This document shows positions 45,864 to 54,607 of a DNA stretch of 64,000 bases, piece by piece. This DNA is from Bradyrhizobium diazoefficiens. GTDB taxonomy: Bacteria > Pseudomonadota > Alphaproteobacteria > Rhizobiales > Xanthobacteraceae. How positions within the stretch are numbered: position 1 is the stretch's first letter; every line of letters begins with the position of its first letter. The notes under the pieces were generated by a model that was not told the DNA's origin, did not search any database, and saw nothing but the letters and a program-made list of their open reading frames with translations. The position numbers were made by a program, and so were the translations under genes. The DNA lies in the NCBI RefSeq assembly GCF_016616885.1, contig NZ_CP067102.1, positions 2,384,501 to 2,448,500 on the forward strand, in the 5' to 3' direction.

Positions 45864-47109
45864 GCCAATACTCGCTGGTGCGCCCTGGCTGACCGCCGGC
45901 GGGACGGCGCGCGTCCTGCAACTGCTCAACGCCAATGGCGAGGAGGCGCGCGTGGTCGGCGGCACCGTCCGCAACGCGCTGCTCGGCCTGCCGCCGGGCG
46001 ACACGGATATCGCGACCACGGCGCTGCCGGAGGAGGTGGTGCGACGCGCGAAAGCCGCGAGCATCAAGAGCGTGCCGACCGGTATCGACCACGGCACCGT
46101 CACGCTCGTCATCGACGGCACGCCTTACGAAGTCACGACATTGCGCGAGGACACCGAGACCTTCGGCCGCAAGGCCAGGGTTGCCTTCGGCCGCGACTGG
46201 GTGAAGGACGCCGAGCGGCGCGACTTCACCATGAACGGCCTGTCGGTCGATGCGAACGGCATGGTCTACGACTATGTCGGCGGCATCGCGGATGCCAGGG
46301 CACGGCGCGTGCGCTTCATCGGCAATCCCGACCAGCGCATCGGCGAGGATTATTTGCGCATCCTGCGCTTCTACCGCATCCATGCCGCCTTCGGCGCCGG
46401 CGAGCCGGATCGCGACGGCACTCTCGCCTGCATCCGCGGCCGCGCGGGCCTCGCCGCGCTCTCGGCCGAGCGCGTGCGCATGGAGATGCTGAAATTGCTG
46501 GTGGCGGGCGGCGCGTCCAGCGCGGCGGTTGCGATGGCCGATGCCGGCTTGCTGCAGGCGCTGATCGGCGGCGTCGTCTATACCGGACCGCTGACGGCGA
46601 TTATCGCGATCGAGCGCGAGATGGGCTTGCCGGCGAACGCGACGCGCCGCCTCGCGGCGCTGACGGTCGCCGTGACCGAAGACGCCAAGCGTGTCGCGAC
46701 CCGCTTGAGGCTTTCCAACGCCGAAGCCAAGGCGCTGGACTCGATGGGGCATCGCTGGTGGCGCTTCGCCACCAAGGACGAAGCCAATGCGCGGCGCCTG
46801 CTGTACCGACTTGGTGCCGAGCGCTATCACGATCGCGTGTTGCTGGCCTGGGCGCGCGCCGGCGGCGACGTGACCTCATCGCGCTGGCGCGAGCTCGCCG
46901 AGCTGCCGCAACGCTGGACCGCGCCGAAATTCCCGCTTCTGGCCGCCGATTTCATCGCGCGCGGCATGGCTGAAGGACCTGCGCTCGGACATGTGTTGAC
47001 GCTCGCCGAGGACGCTTGGCTCGCGGCGGATTTTCCACTAGAGGAAGCCGCACTCGCTTCCATCGCCGATCAAGCCGCAGCACGCGTCGCCCGCGAACAG
47101 AAAAATTGA
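45850..47109 (+). CDS. cca: CCA tRNA nucleotidyltransferase
   Basis: A 419-residue class II nucleotidyltransferase that adds or repairs the 3' CCA end of tRNAs. The N-terminal catalytic motif is VVGGTVRNALLGLPPGDTDIATTA, with DxD carboxylates for metal. It continues TGIDHGTVTLVIDG, RDFTMNGLSVDANG and RIGEDYLRILRFYRIHAAFG, which specify base selection and tRNA binding. The C-terminal helical half is present. It starts at ATG 45850 or 45853. Its end overlaps the next gene by TTGA. Confidence 0.92.
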   Translation: MMSAEPILAGAPWLTAGGTARVLQLLNANGEEARVVGGTVRNALLGLPPGDTDIATTALPEEVVRRAKAASIKSVPTGIDHGTVTLVIDGTPYEVTTLREDTETFGRKARVAFGRDWVKDAERRDFTMNGLSVDANGMVYDYVGGIADARARRVRFIGNPDQRIGEDYLRILRFYRIHAAFGAGEPDRDGTLACIRGRAGLAALSAERVRMEMLKLLVAGGASSAAVAMADAGLLQALIGGVVYTGPLTAIIAIEREMGLPANATRRLAALTVAVTEDAKRVATRLRLSNAEAKALDSMGHRWWRFATKDEANARRLLYRLGAERYHDRVLLAWARAGGDVTSSRWRELAELPQRWTAPKFPLLAADFIARGMAEGPALGHVLTLAEDAWLAADFPLEEAALASIADQAAARVAREQKN

Positions 47110-47876
47110 CCATCGTTTCAGGCTTCGCCGACATCTCGATTTTTCAGCTCCTGCTGGTCGCGTTGATGGCGTTGTTTGCTTCGATCATCGGTGGTCTCGC
47201 CGGTTACGGCACCGGCGCGCTGATGCCGCTGGTGCTGGTGCCGCTGGTCGGCGCCGAGCCGGTGGTGCCGATCATCGCGATCTCCGCGCTCTTCACCAAT
47301 TCCAGCCGTGCCGTTGCCTATCTCCGTTATGCCGACCGTCGCCGCGCGCTGATCGTGCTGGCCTGCGCGGCACTGACGACCGCGCACGGCGCCTATGGCT
47401 ACACGCGCCTCACCAATGCGGGCGCGGCGCTGGTGATCGGCACCATGCTGATCCTGAGCGTGCCGCTGCGCCGCGTGCTGCGGAGCCGCGAGGTCAAGAT
47501 CGGCGACACCGGGCTCGCCGCGGGATCGGTCGGCTACGGCGTCCTGGTCGGCGGCACGTCAGGCTCGGGAGTGATCCTGCTCTCGCTGCTGATGGCCGCA
47601 GGCCTCGAAGGCGCCGCCGTGATCGCAACCGACGCGATGATCTCGCTCGGCACCGGCCTGATCAAGATCTCGGTGTTCGGCCTCGCCGGCGCGGTCACCA
47701 CGCAAGTGCTCGCCTTCGCGCTCCTGATCGGCGGCATCGCCATCCCCGGCGCGTTCCTGGCAAAAGCTTTCGTCGAGCGGATTCCGGTTCATATCCACAC
47801 CGCCATTCTCGACGTCGCCGTGATCACCGGCGGGCTGGTGATGATCTCGGCGGCAGCGAGGCAGTTGATCGGGTAG
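47106..47876 (+). CDS. TSUP-family (TauE/SafE) permease
   Basis: A 256-residue membrane protein with eight predicted segments and the TSUP repeats (SIIGGLAGYGTGALMPLVLVPLVGAEPVVPIIAISALFTN; YGVLVGGTSGSGVILLSLLMAAGL). The family moves small organosulphur anions or sulphite; the cargo is unknown. TTG 47106 overlaps the cca stop and places the first membrane helix at residue 13; the longer frame lies within cca. Last gene of the overlapping chain. Confidence 0.83.
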   Translation: MTIVSGFADISIFQLLLVALMALFASIIGGLAGYGTGALMPLVLVPLVGAEPVVPIIAISALFTNSSRAVAYLRYADRRRALIVLACAALTTAHGAYGYTRLTNAGAALVIGTMLILSVPLRRVLRSREVKIGDTGLAAGSVGYGVLVGGTSGSGVILLSLLMAAGLEGAAVIATDAMISLGTGLIKISVFGLAGAVTTQVLAFALLIGGIAIPGAFLAKAFVERIPVHIHTAILDVAVITGGLVMISAAARQLIG

Positions 47877-48027
47877 GTGACGTTCCTCCATTGGCGTTGG
47901 TGCCGCGAGCAGCCCCTCGCCGATGAACCGTTCGCGTTGCGCCCCCGACTAAGGGAGCGGGCTCAGCGCCCAGCGGAATAGCGAGGCCGCTATCCCGGCT
48001 TCACCATTTAATCGCGGACCACATGCG

Positions 48028-48886
48028 ATGCAGATGCGCTCGTCGGCATACCGGCTGTTTCCATGGCTGACCGTGGTGGCTCTCGCCGGGTTGCCGACGG
48101 TGGCTGCGGCGGACGACGTGGACAGCTGCGCAAGGCAATCGGGCGATGCTGCCATCGCGGCGGTGCTCCCGTGCCATTGCGTCGGGCGAGCTCAGGGGCG
48201 GGGAGCTTGCGACAATCTACCTGGACCGCGGCATCGAATATAAGAACAGACGCGACCTCGACAGCGCCATCGCCGACTATAGCGAGGCGATCCAGGCCGA
48301 TCCCAAGCGCGTCGCGGCCTATTTCAACCGCGGCAACGCCTGGCGAGCCAAGGGCGACCTTGACCGCGCCGCCGCCGATTACAGCGAGGCCATTCGGCTC
48401 GATCCGGGCTACGCCAAGGCCTACAACAACCGCGGCGTCATCTGGTCGGAGAAGGGGGCGGCCGATCGCGCCATGGGCGATTACAATGAGGCTATCCGGC
48501 TCGATCCGAACTACGTCGAAGCCTACAACAACCGCGGCAACGCCTGGACGGTCAAGGGCGATCGCGATCGCGCCATCGGCGATTACGATTCCGCACTCCG
48601 CCTCGATCCGAAATATGTCGAGGCCTATGACAACCGCGGCGACGCTTTCCTGGCCAAGGGCGATCTCGACAGCGCCATCGCAGACTATGACGAGGCGATC
48701 CGGCTCAATCCGAAATCTGCCAAATCCTATTACAACCGCGGCGTGGCGCTGGAGAAGAAGCGCAGTCTCCAAGATGCATTGTCCGACTTCGAAGCGTACG
48801 CGCAATTCGTTCCGTCCGACCCGGATGGCCCAAAGTCCGTGGCGCGCGTCAAGACAGAATTGAGCGCGATGACGGGGCGGCGCTGA
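48028..48886 (+). pseudogene. Secreted TPR protein, frameshifted near the signal peptide
   Basis: The first 45 residues (MQMRSSAYRLFPWLTVVALAGLPTVAAADD, a signal peptide, then CARQSGDAAIAA) are in one frame. The rest (CSRAIASGELRGGELATIYLDRGIEY and about six TPR units such as AIADYSEAIQADPKRVAAYF) continues in another frame to 48886. One extra G at about 48163 explains the switch: removing it joins AIAA to CSRAIASG. Without repair the TPR part could start only at an internal ATG (48146) and would lack a signal. Either a decayed gene or a sequence error. The repeats also show a 102-bp DNA periodicity. Confidence 0.78.
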
Positions 48887-49034
48887 CGGCTTGATGGCTG
48901 GGGTTGGCCGACGCGCACGCTGTCGGCACCTTGTCCGAACCTGCGCTCCTGATCCGAAATAAGCATTCCGCATGGCTCGAAACGTTCGAGCCATGCTAAC
49001 CAATGTCTCTGATGCAGCCGCCGGGCGACGTGAA

Positions 49035-49583
49035 CTAGCGGCGGCCCAATTGCTCGGCGACGCGCTTTTCGCCGGGCAGCTTGCCCCCGGCCAGCAGGCT
49101 GCTGCAAAGCCACCGAGATTCTCTGGGTTGCGCGCCAAGGAAGGCCTTGGTCTCTACGCACTGCGCGTAAGTGTTGTAGCTGAGCGTGTCTGTGCATGTT
49201 GGCGAGAACATGCTACCATCAACCCCTCCCTGGCCAGCAAGGCTACATCCAACCCAGGGAGCGTTGCCGACCCTGAAACTTGTTTCGCAACCACCGTTGC
49301 AGCTGCGGGCTTCTCTCTCCAGCTTGGCAAGCCTCCACAATGCTGAACCCGGGGCGAACTGCGGATTTTGAGCTGATGATGAGCCGGTTGCCCGGTGATG
49401 AGATGTCACGGTCGTTGGCCCCTGCCTCGGCACAACTGTCGGTCTTGCCTTCGGCGCTTCGACCGAGACGGCGGGAAGGGTGGAGTTTGGCGTGGGTTGC
49501 GACATTGCCGTGGTGCTACACAGCAAGACAGCTGACAAGGTGGCGACGACTGACGGCACGGCGAAGCCTAGTGACGATCGCAT
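49035..49583 (-). CDS. Secreted cysteine-rich protein of unknown function
   Basis: A 182-residue protein with a signal peptide (MRSSLGFAVPSVVATLSAVLLCSTTAMSQ). A Pro/Thr/Ser linker is followed by a region with six cysteines (SCNGGCETSF, WVGCSLAGQGG, PTCTDTL, AQCVETK, WLCSSLL) that could form three disulphides. ATG 49583 is chosen because GGGGAGG lies about 6 bases upstream; a longer frame starts at 49661 without a ribosome site. No family recognised. The gap to the TPR gene (48887-49034) holds nothing I can support. Confidence 0.6.
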   Translation of the reverse strand: MRSSLGFAVPSVVATLSAVLLCSTTAMSQPTPNSTLPAVSVEAPKARPTVVPRQGPTTVTSHHRATGSSSAQNPQFAPGSALWRLAKLEREARSCNGGCETSFRVGNAPWVGCSLAGQGGVDGSMFSPTCTDTLSYNTYAQCVETKAFLGAQPRESRWLCSSLLAGGKLPGEKRVAEQLGRR

Positions 49584-50020
49584 AACGTACCTCCCCAAAT
49601 GCGGGACGGAACAGCCGTCCCGACAGCTAGAGATTGTATCACAACATTCTGATACCGGCAATTCGGAGGACGTAGGAGCATCCGCGCCATCGACATGGTG
49701 GCCGACAGAACGCCGCCCGATCGCGCCGTTGCAATGTCGCTTCTGCCTCTTCTGTGACCTCCAGTGACGTCCGCTGGTGCGCCGTTGTTCGCAGAGAAGC
49801 CGGCGTCGAGTGTATTGCCGTGACCGTGCACTCGGCTCGCGGCTGCGCTTCAGCGCGGGGCACGAGTCATTCGTTTGCGTTCCGTCGCAGATCTGATCTC
49901 AACGTTATGTGCGACGATTGCCCGGCCCGTGCATCTTGCCTGGCCAAGTTGCAAGCAAGCACAATATCGTCGATGGTCCGACGCTCTTTCTGGCGATCAA
50001 TCTTCTCGGGAGTAAACACC
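49584..50020. other. 437-bp gap with a degenerate repeat, no supported gene
   Basis: Open frames here overlap in conflicting directions and lack ribosome sites. The only structure I see is copy 1 of the family D repeat at 49741-49810 and the ribosome site GGAG at 50009-50012 for the following gene. Confidence 0.6.
49741..49810. repeat. Family D degenerate intergenic repeat, copy 1
   Basis: Shares GTCCGCTGG, GCCGTTGTT and AGAAGC blocks in the same order with copies 2 (53441-53525) and 3 (54484-54579). The second arm of the inverted repeat is degenerate. Confidence 0.65.
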
Positions 50021-51094
50021 ATGAACGTGGTCTCAACGACCCGCGGCATCAATCGCCCTTCCGGGAAGATCGACATCCCATCGGCCTGGCTGGGTGCTGA
50101 GATGAAGGCCAATCCGGATCGATGGTTGATATCGCTTGCGGCCAGCGAGATCGCGGAGCTTGAGAGCGCGGCAAAATCCTATCTTGGCAGAAGCAGGAAA
50201 ATCGCCGACATCACCAGGGATAGCTTTCCGCTTCCCCGCTTCGGCGCGCATCTGGAAGAGCTCAAGACAAAGCTGCTGGTGGGCCTTGGCTTCGAAGTCA
50301 TCCGCGGCCTGCGAGTGGCAAATTACAGCCAGGAGTTTGCGGCTACGATCTTTTGCGGGGTGGGCGCGCATCTGGGGTCGGCGCGGTCGCAAAATGCAGC
50401 GGGTCACATTCTCGGTCACGTCCGCGACGTCGGCGCCGATGCGAGGGATCCGAACACCCGGATTTATCAGACGTCGGAACGGCAAACCTTCCACACGGAT
50501 TCATCCGACGTGGTGGGACTGTTCTGCATTCGCGAGGCCATGGAGGGAGGCGACTCTCTCCTCGTCAGCACGACGTCGATCTACAACGCGATGTTTGACA
50601 GGCGTCCCGACCTTGCCGCTCTCCTGTTCGACGCAATCGCGACGGACCGGCGCGGCGAGGTGCCGGAGAACGAAAAGCCGTATCTTGAAATCCCGGTGCT
50701 GAATTGGCATGCGGGATTTTTGACCGGGTTCTATCAGCGCCAATATATCGACAGCGCGCAGCGCTTTCCCGATGCGCCAAGACTGACGCCGGCTCACGTC
50801 GAGGCACTCGATCTGTTCGACGCGCTCGCAAATGACCCCGGCTTGCATTTTGGCATGCGGCTTCAGCCGGGCGACATGCAGTTCGTCTACAATCATGCCC
50901 TGTTGCACGACCGGACCGGATTCCGCGATTGGCCCGATGCCAGCCAAAAGCGTCATTTGCTGCGGCTTTGGCTCAGCATGAAGGACGACCGGCCGCTGCC
51001 CGATTGCTTCAAGCAGCGCTATGGCTCGATCGAGATTGGAAACCGCGGCGGCATCATCACCAAAGGCACCAGTCTGAACGTGCCCTTGGATTGA
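50021..51094 (+). CDS. TauD/TfdA-like Fe(II)/2-oxoglutarate dioxygenase
   Basis: A 357-residue enzyme. The facial-triad motif HTDSSD (HxD) is visible in QTFHTDSSDVVGLF at about residue 163, with the distal histidine in YNHALLHDRTGF and the 2-oxoglutarate arginine in KRHLLRLWL. It starts with about 80 residues of helical N-terminal cap. It hydroxylates a small organic substrate; which cannot be told. ATG 50021 with GGAG nine bases ahead. The neighbourhood is accessory and gives no pathway. Confidence 0.78.
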   Translation: MNVVSTTRGINRPSGKIDIPSAWLGAEMKANPDRWLISLAASEIAELESAAKSYLGRSRKIADITRDSFPLPRFGAHLEELKTKLLVGLGFEVIRGLRVANYSQEFAATIFCGVGAHLGSARSQNAAGHILGHVRDVGADARDPNTRIYQTSERQTFHTDSSDVVGLFCIREAMEGGDSLLVSTTSIYNAMFDRRPDLAALLFDAIATDRRGEVPENEKPYLEIPVLNWHAGFLTGFYQRQYIDSAQRFPDAPRLTPAHVEALDLFDALANDPGLHFGMRLQPGDMQFVYNHALLHDRTGFRDWPDASQKRHLLRLWLSMKDDRPLPDCFKQRYGSIEIGNRGGIITKGTSLNVPLD

Positions 51095-51136
51095 TGGTCG
51101 AGGTCAGAGTGGCCCCAAGGATTCGCGCTTGGGCAT

Positions 51137-51409
51137 CTACGGGCTGAACAGGCTGTGCAGAAATCGCTCTTTTTCGCCTGGCGCATACCCCTGAGAAGCG
51201 CCGTAATACGCTTCACCGTTGCCACCGGAGGGCGGGGAGCCGAATTCCGTCGGCGGCCGGTCTGGCGCGTAGGCAAAGCTCGAAGCGGAACGTGGTAACA
51301 TGCCCTGATGGGAGTGAACAACCGCGTGCCGGTGGGTGTGATGCACCGTCGCCGCGTTCGCAGCGCCGCACAGGGAAATCAAAAGGCCCAAGGCCAAAAT
51401 GGAACGCAT
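51137..51409 (-). CDS. Small secreted His-rich protein
   Basis: A 90-residue protein with a signal peptide (MRSILALGLLISLCGAANA) followed by TVHHTHRHAVVHSHQG, six histidines in 14 residues, a likely metal-binding stretch. The remainder is Gly/Ser/Pro-rich and probably unstructured. ATG 51409 has a GGAG-like ribosome site about 10 bases upstream. Convergent with the dioxygenase, 42 bp between stops. No family recognised. Confidence 0.6.
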   Translation of the reverse strand: MRSILALGLLISLCGAANAATVHHTHRHAVVHSHQGMLPRSASSFAYAPDRPPTEFGSPPSGGNGEAYYGASQGYAPGEKERFLHSLFSP

Positions 51410-51860
51410 CGCTTTTTCTCCAGCTGCCCCTTGCATCCCTAGGTAAGGCTCGGCCGCGGAGTCCCAACAGATATGGGCTTCACGACTGGTCACATCCCCG
51501 ACATTACGGACCCGCATGGGGCGAGCGATCGTGCGATTTGACAAATGTGGTCTGGCGACATCGCAGTACGCGAGAAGTTGAATGAGCCTTCCGGCGCTGC
51601 GATCAAATGGGACTGGGGGCGCAGTCTGCGCTGAGCGCGTGCCAGCGTTGCCGTGGTCAGCGGGTCCATGCCGGCCGGACGGCGCCTGGAAAGACTAGCC
51701 GGTCGCTGAGCAGGGCTAACGAATTGTCGTCCCAGCGGCAAGCGCCAATCCGGCGTTACACGACATCGTTCCTGACGAACTGGGAAAGCTTGTGATCAGT
51801 TGTTAGGAACATCCGCAAGCAGCTTGGCTTGACGAGCATAACGTCAAACGGAGTTGAAAC
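51410..51860. other. 451-bp gap, no supported gene
   Basis: Only short conflicting frames without ribosome sites are present. I see no convincing RNA gene, terminator or repeat. It contains the promoter regions of the two flanking divergent small genes. Confidence 0.55.
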
Positions 51861-52187
51861 ATGCGAAAGACAATTTTCTCTGTGGCCATGTGTGCGTTGC
51901 TTGCCGGCGCGTCGATCGGTTTCGCCCATGCGCAGGCGGGCGGCGCAGGGGGAGGGGGCGGAGCGGGTACTGGAGCCGGCGCGGGTGCGGGCGCCGGTGC
52001 GGGCCCTGGAGGAGCCGGCTCCGCGGCGGGCAACGGATCGGGCAGCGGCACAAGCGGCATGGGCAGCGGCAGCAATGCGGGTGCCGGATCCAACGCAGGT
52101 GCTACCGGCAGTGGCGGGACCAGCAGTGGCCAGGGTGGCCCCCAGAATATTCGTCCCGGCCGGAGCAACGATCCCACCGGTCGCTGA
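51861..52187 (+). CDS. Small secreted glycine-rich protein
   Basis: A 108-residue protein with a signal peptide (MRKTIFSVAMCALLAGASIGFAHAQ) and a mature part made of Gly, Ala, Ser and Asn only until the last 15 residues (GPQNIRPGRSNDPTGR). It is a low-complexity, probably disordered exported protein. Many Bradyrhizobium genomes have similar short Gly-rich proteins of unknown role. ATG 51861 is the only sensible start. Followed by a hairpin at 52211-52253. Confidence 0.65.
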   Translation: MRKTIFSVAMCALLAGASIGFAHAQAGGAGGGGGAGTGAGAGAGAGAGPGGAGSAAGNGSGSGTSGMGSGSNAGAGSNAGATGSGGTSSGQGGPQNIRPGRSNDPTGR

Positions 52188-52210
52188 CATTCTCGTCTCG
52201 TGACCTGACA

Positions 52211-52253
52211 GGGAAAGAGAGGCTGCTGAGCCGCGCTCGGCAGCTTCTTTCCC
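52211..52253 (+). terminator. Probable terminator after the Gly-rich protein gene
   Basis: A long imperfect hairpin: GGGAAAGA..GGCTGCTGAG (52211-52230) pairs with CTCGGCAGC.TTCTTTCCC (52237-52253), 24 bp after the stop. The stem includes an A-rich 5' side and a T-rich 3' side. Confidence 0.55.
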
Positions 52254-52415
52254 ATGACGGCGTCTGCAGGTTCGTCTGACCGCCCAACCGTCTTACAGCC
52301 GGTCAACGATGTCGGCACCTGAACCAAAGCGCACGTGTTTGAGCGTGCAAAATTTGCCAACTCGGGGAGAACTCGCGTATGCATCGTATGCAGGATCGGA
52401 GTGTGAGCAATTCAA

Positions 52416-53387
52416 ATGGCGATAGAGCTGAGGGGTGCGAGCGGCGAGGGGTTTGCGACGATTGCCGCTGACGGTCGCGTGTTGGATTCCTGGTTTCTTC
52501 AGCTGCGCCTGGTTGCGGAGGCCGACAAGGCGGCAACGGTACGGCTGACGAACGACGAGATCATTGGATCGTTGGGTCGGTCGGCGGACGGATATGCGCG
52601 ACACGATGACATTCGCAATGTCGAGATCGTTCCAATCCGTACCGACATTGCCTCCCTTGCATCTGCACCGACCGATGTGCACGACGCGTATCTTCGACTC
52701 CATCTCCTGAGCCACCGGCTCGTCCAGCCGAATTGCCTGAACCTTGATGGAATTTTCAGTCTGTTACCTAACGTTGCCTGGACGACCCTCGGTCCCTGTG
52801 AAGGCGCTCGTGTGCCGGAAGCGCAAATCGCAGCACGAAAGCGTGCCCTCGCATTCGAGGTGACAGGCGTGGATAAGTTTCCGCGCATGACTGACTATGT
52901 GATGCCTGCGGACGTGAGAATTGCGGATGCGGATCGCGTCAGGCTCGGAGCCTATCTGGCGCCGGGCACGACCGTGATGCATGAAGGCTTTTGCAATTTT
53001 AATGCGGGTACGCTCGGTCCCTGCATGGTCGAAGGTCGGATCAGCGCCGGTGTGGTTGTGGGACGTGGCAGCGACGTTGGTGGCGGAGCGTCGATCATGG
53101 GCACTCTGTCCGGCGGCGGGAAAGAGCGGATCACGGTTGGCGAGCGTTGCCTGATCGGAGCCAATGCCGGTATCGGCATTTCGTTGGGTGACGATTGTAT
53201 CGTCGAAGCAGGCTGTTATGTCACAGCCGGCGCGCGCATCCTTTTGGAAGATGGCAGAGTCCTGAAAGCCAAAGAACTTTCAGGCCAAAAGGGCCTGCTT
53301 TTTCGTCGGAACTCCCAGAGCGGCGCTCTCGAGGCAACCAGACGCACACCGAATTGGGACGGCCTCAACTCGCAACTTCACAGCTAG
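52416..53387 (+). CDS. DapD-like tetrahydrodipicolinate N-succinyltransferase, Actinobacteria/Pseudomonas type
   Basis: A 323-residue trimeric left-handed beta-helix acyltransferase. The hexapeptide region contains HEGFCNFNAGTLGPCMVEGR, GRGSDVGGGASIMGTLSGGG and GANAGIGISLGDDCIVEAG, hallmarks of the longer DapD class found in Pseudomonas and Actinobacteria. The usual rhizobial DapD is shorter (about 284) and of a different class. It would succinylate tetrahydrodipicolinate on the way to lysine and meso-DAP, or an analogous amine. Not next to other lys/dap genes; weak ribosome site. Possibly acquired by transfer. Confidence 0.75.
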   Translation: MAIELRGASGEGFATIAADGRVLDSWFLQLRLVAEADKAATVRLTNDEIIGSLGRSADGYARHDDIRNVEIVPIRTDIASLASAPTDVHDAYLRLHLLSHRLVQPNCLNLDGIFSLLPNVAWTTLGPCEGARVPEAQIAARKRALAFEVTGVDKFPRMTDYVMPADVRIADADRVRLGAYLAPGTTVMHEGFCNFNAGTLGPCMVEGRISAGVVVGRGSDVGGGASIMGTLSGGGKERITVGERCLIGANAGIGISLGDDCIVEAGCYVTAGARILLEDGRVLKAKELSGQKGLLFRRNSQSGALEATRRTPNWDGLNSQLHS

Positions 53388-53440
53388 GCAGCTCACGCGA
53401 TGACGTCGTCGGCGACATGTGGCGCGTCAGCGGTGTCGCC

Positions 53441-53525
53441 TTCGGGCCCTTCTGCGATATCCAGCGTTGTCCGCTAGTGGCCGTTGTTGGCGCAGAAGCG
53501 GACATCAGATGTGCCGGGGCTGAGT
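53441..53525. repeat. Family D degenerate intergenic repeat, copy 2
   Basis: Closely matches copy 3 (54484-54579) over CCCTTCTGCG, TATCCAGCG, GTCCGCTA and GCGGACATCAGATGTGCCGG. The arms GTCCGCT (53469-53475) and AGCGGAC (53497-53503) are an exact inverted repeat. Confidence 0.8.
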
Positions 53526-53684
53526 CCGCCGGCCCATCGGGAGTTTGGTCGCAGAGGCCTTAACCCGATTGAAGTTCTTCACCATTCGGCCTAAGGTTTC
53601 CCACTCGGGGTTGTAGCAGCCTCCCCGTCAAGTGGTGATCCCACGCAAGTGCTGTTCGCTTATCCTATGCTATGGAGCGAACAC

Positions 53685-54413
53685 ATGGACGGGTTACCCA
53701 TCGAGCTTCCGCTTTTTCTTCTTGCGACATTTGCCGGTGCTCTGGTCGCCGGGCTCTCCGGCTTTGCGTTCGGGCTCATCGTCTCGTCGATCTGGCTCTA
53801 CATCTTCACGCCCCTGCAAACCGCCACGCTCGTCATCGCCTTTGGCCTGATCGTGCAGGGCTATTCGGTCTGGAAGCTTCGCCAGGCACTGGACTGGCAC
53901 AAGCTCTGGCCGTTTGTGCTGGGCGCAGCGATTGGCGTGCCCGTTGGCGTGACGATCCTGACTTGGTCCAATCCCGTGCACATACGCATGGGTGTGGGTG
54001 CCTTCCTCGTCGCCTACAGTTTGTACGCGTGGTTTCGTCCCGCGATCGCCCCGATGAAGGGCGGCTCCGCAGCCGACGCCGGCGTTGGTTTTCTCAACGG
54101 CGTGCTGGGCGGCATCACGGGGCTAGCGGGAATCCTGGTCACCATCTGGTGCGGTCTGCGCGGCTGGCCGAAGGACGTTCAGCGCGCCGTTTTCCAACCT
54201 GTCGCGGTAACGATATTCCTGATGAGCGCGCTATGGATCGGCGCGAAAGGGGCCATCACGCCGGACAGCGTCAAACTGTTTCTGATCGGACTACCTGCGC
54301 TGTTTGCGGGAACGTGGCTCGGCCTCAAATTGTTCGGCCGCATCAACGAAGCCACGTTTCGCAAGGTCGTGCTGTTGCTGCTGTTGGTTTCGGGCGCCGT
54401 CCTGATCTTCTAG
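53685..54413 (+). CDS. TSUP-family (TauE/SafE) permease, second copy
   Basis: A 242-residue membrane protein with about eight segments and TSUP motifs (FAGALVAGLSGFAFGLIVSSIWL; GFLNGVLGGITGLAGILVTIW). It is only distantly like the copy at 47.1 kb. It exports or imports a sulphur-containing or organic anion; the cargo is unknown. ATG 53685 has GGAG seven bases ahead; a GTG 12 codons upstream is less likely. It lies between two copies of the family D repeat. Confidence 0.8.
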   Translation: MDGLPIELPLFLLATFAGALVAGLSGFAFGLIVSSIWLYIFTPLQTATLVIAFGLIVQGYSVWKLRQALDWHKLWPFVLGAAIGVPVGVTILTWSNPVHIRMGVGAFLVAYSLYAWFRPAIAPMKGGSAADAGVGFLNGVLGGITGLAGILVTIWCGLRGWPKDVQRAVFQPVAVTIFLMSALWIGAKGAITPDSVKLFLIGLPALFAGTWLGLKLFGRINEATFRKVVLLLLLVSGAVLIF

Positions 54414-54483
54414 CCGTCGTGCGGGCAGGTCTCCGGTGCGCAGTCTGCCCCGTGGAGTCGATCGCGGCGTGAAGGCGACGTCC

Positions 54484-54579
54484 GCTTTCTGGCCCTTCTG
54501 CGCTATCCAGCGATGTCCGCTACTACGCCGTTGTTGGCGGAGAAGCGGACATCAGATGTGCCGGAGCTGAGCGCGCCGG
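54484..54579. repeat. Family D degenerate intergenic repeat, copy 3
   Basis: Contains the same blocks as copy 2, with inverted arms GTCCGCT (54515-54521) and AGCGGAC (54544-54550). Lies just after the TSUP gene. Confidence 0.8.
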
Positions 54580-54607
54580 TGTGACCAGGGTACGATCTTG
54601 GGCGCGC

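Noticed and set aside
48250..48800. Approximately 102-bp periodic DNA repeat, at first sight a tandem repeat
   Set aside because: The period equals 34 codons, so it is explained by TPR protein repeats.
51595..51800. Short frame in the 451-bp gap
   Set aside because: No ribosome site, low-complexity translation, and a conflicting frame on the other strand.
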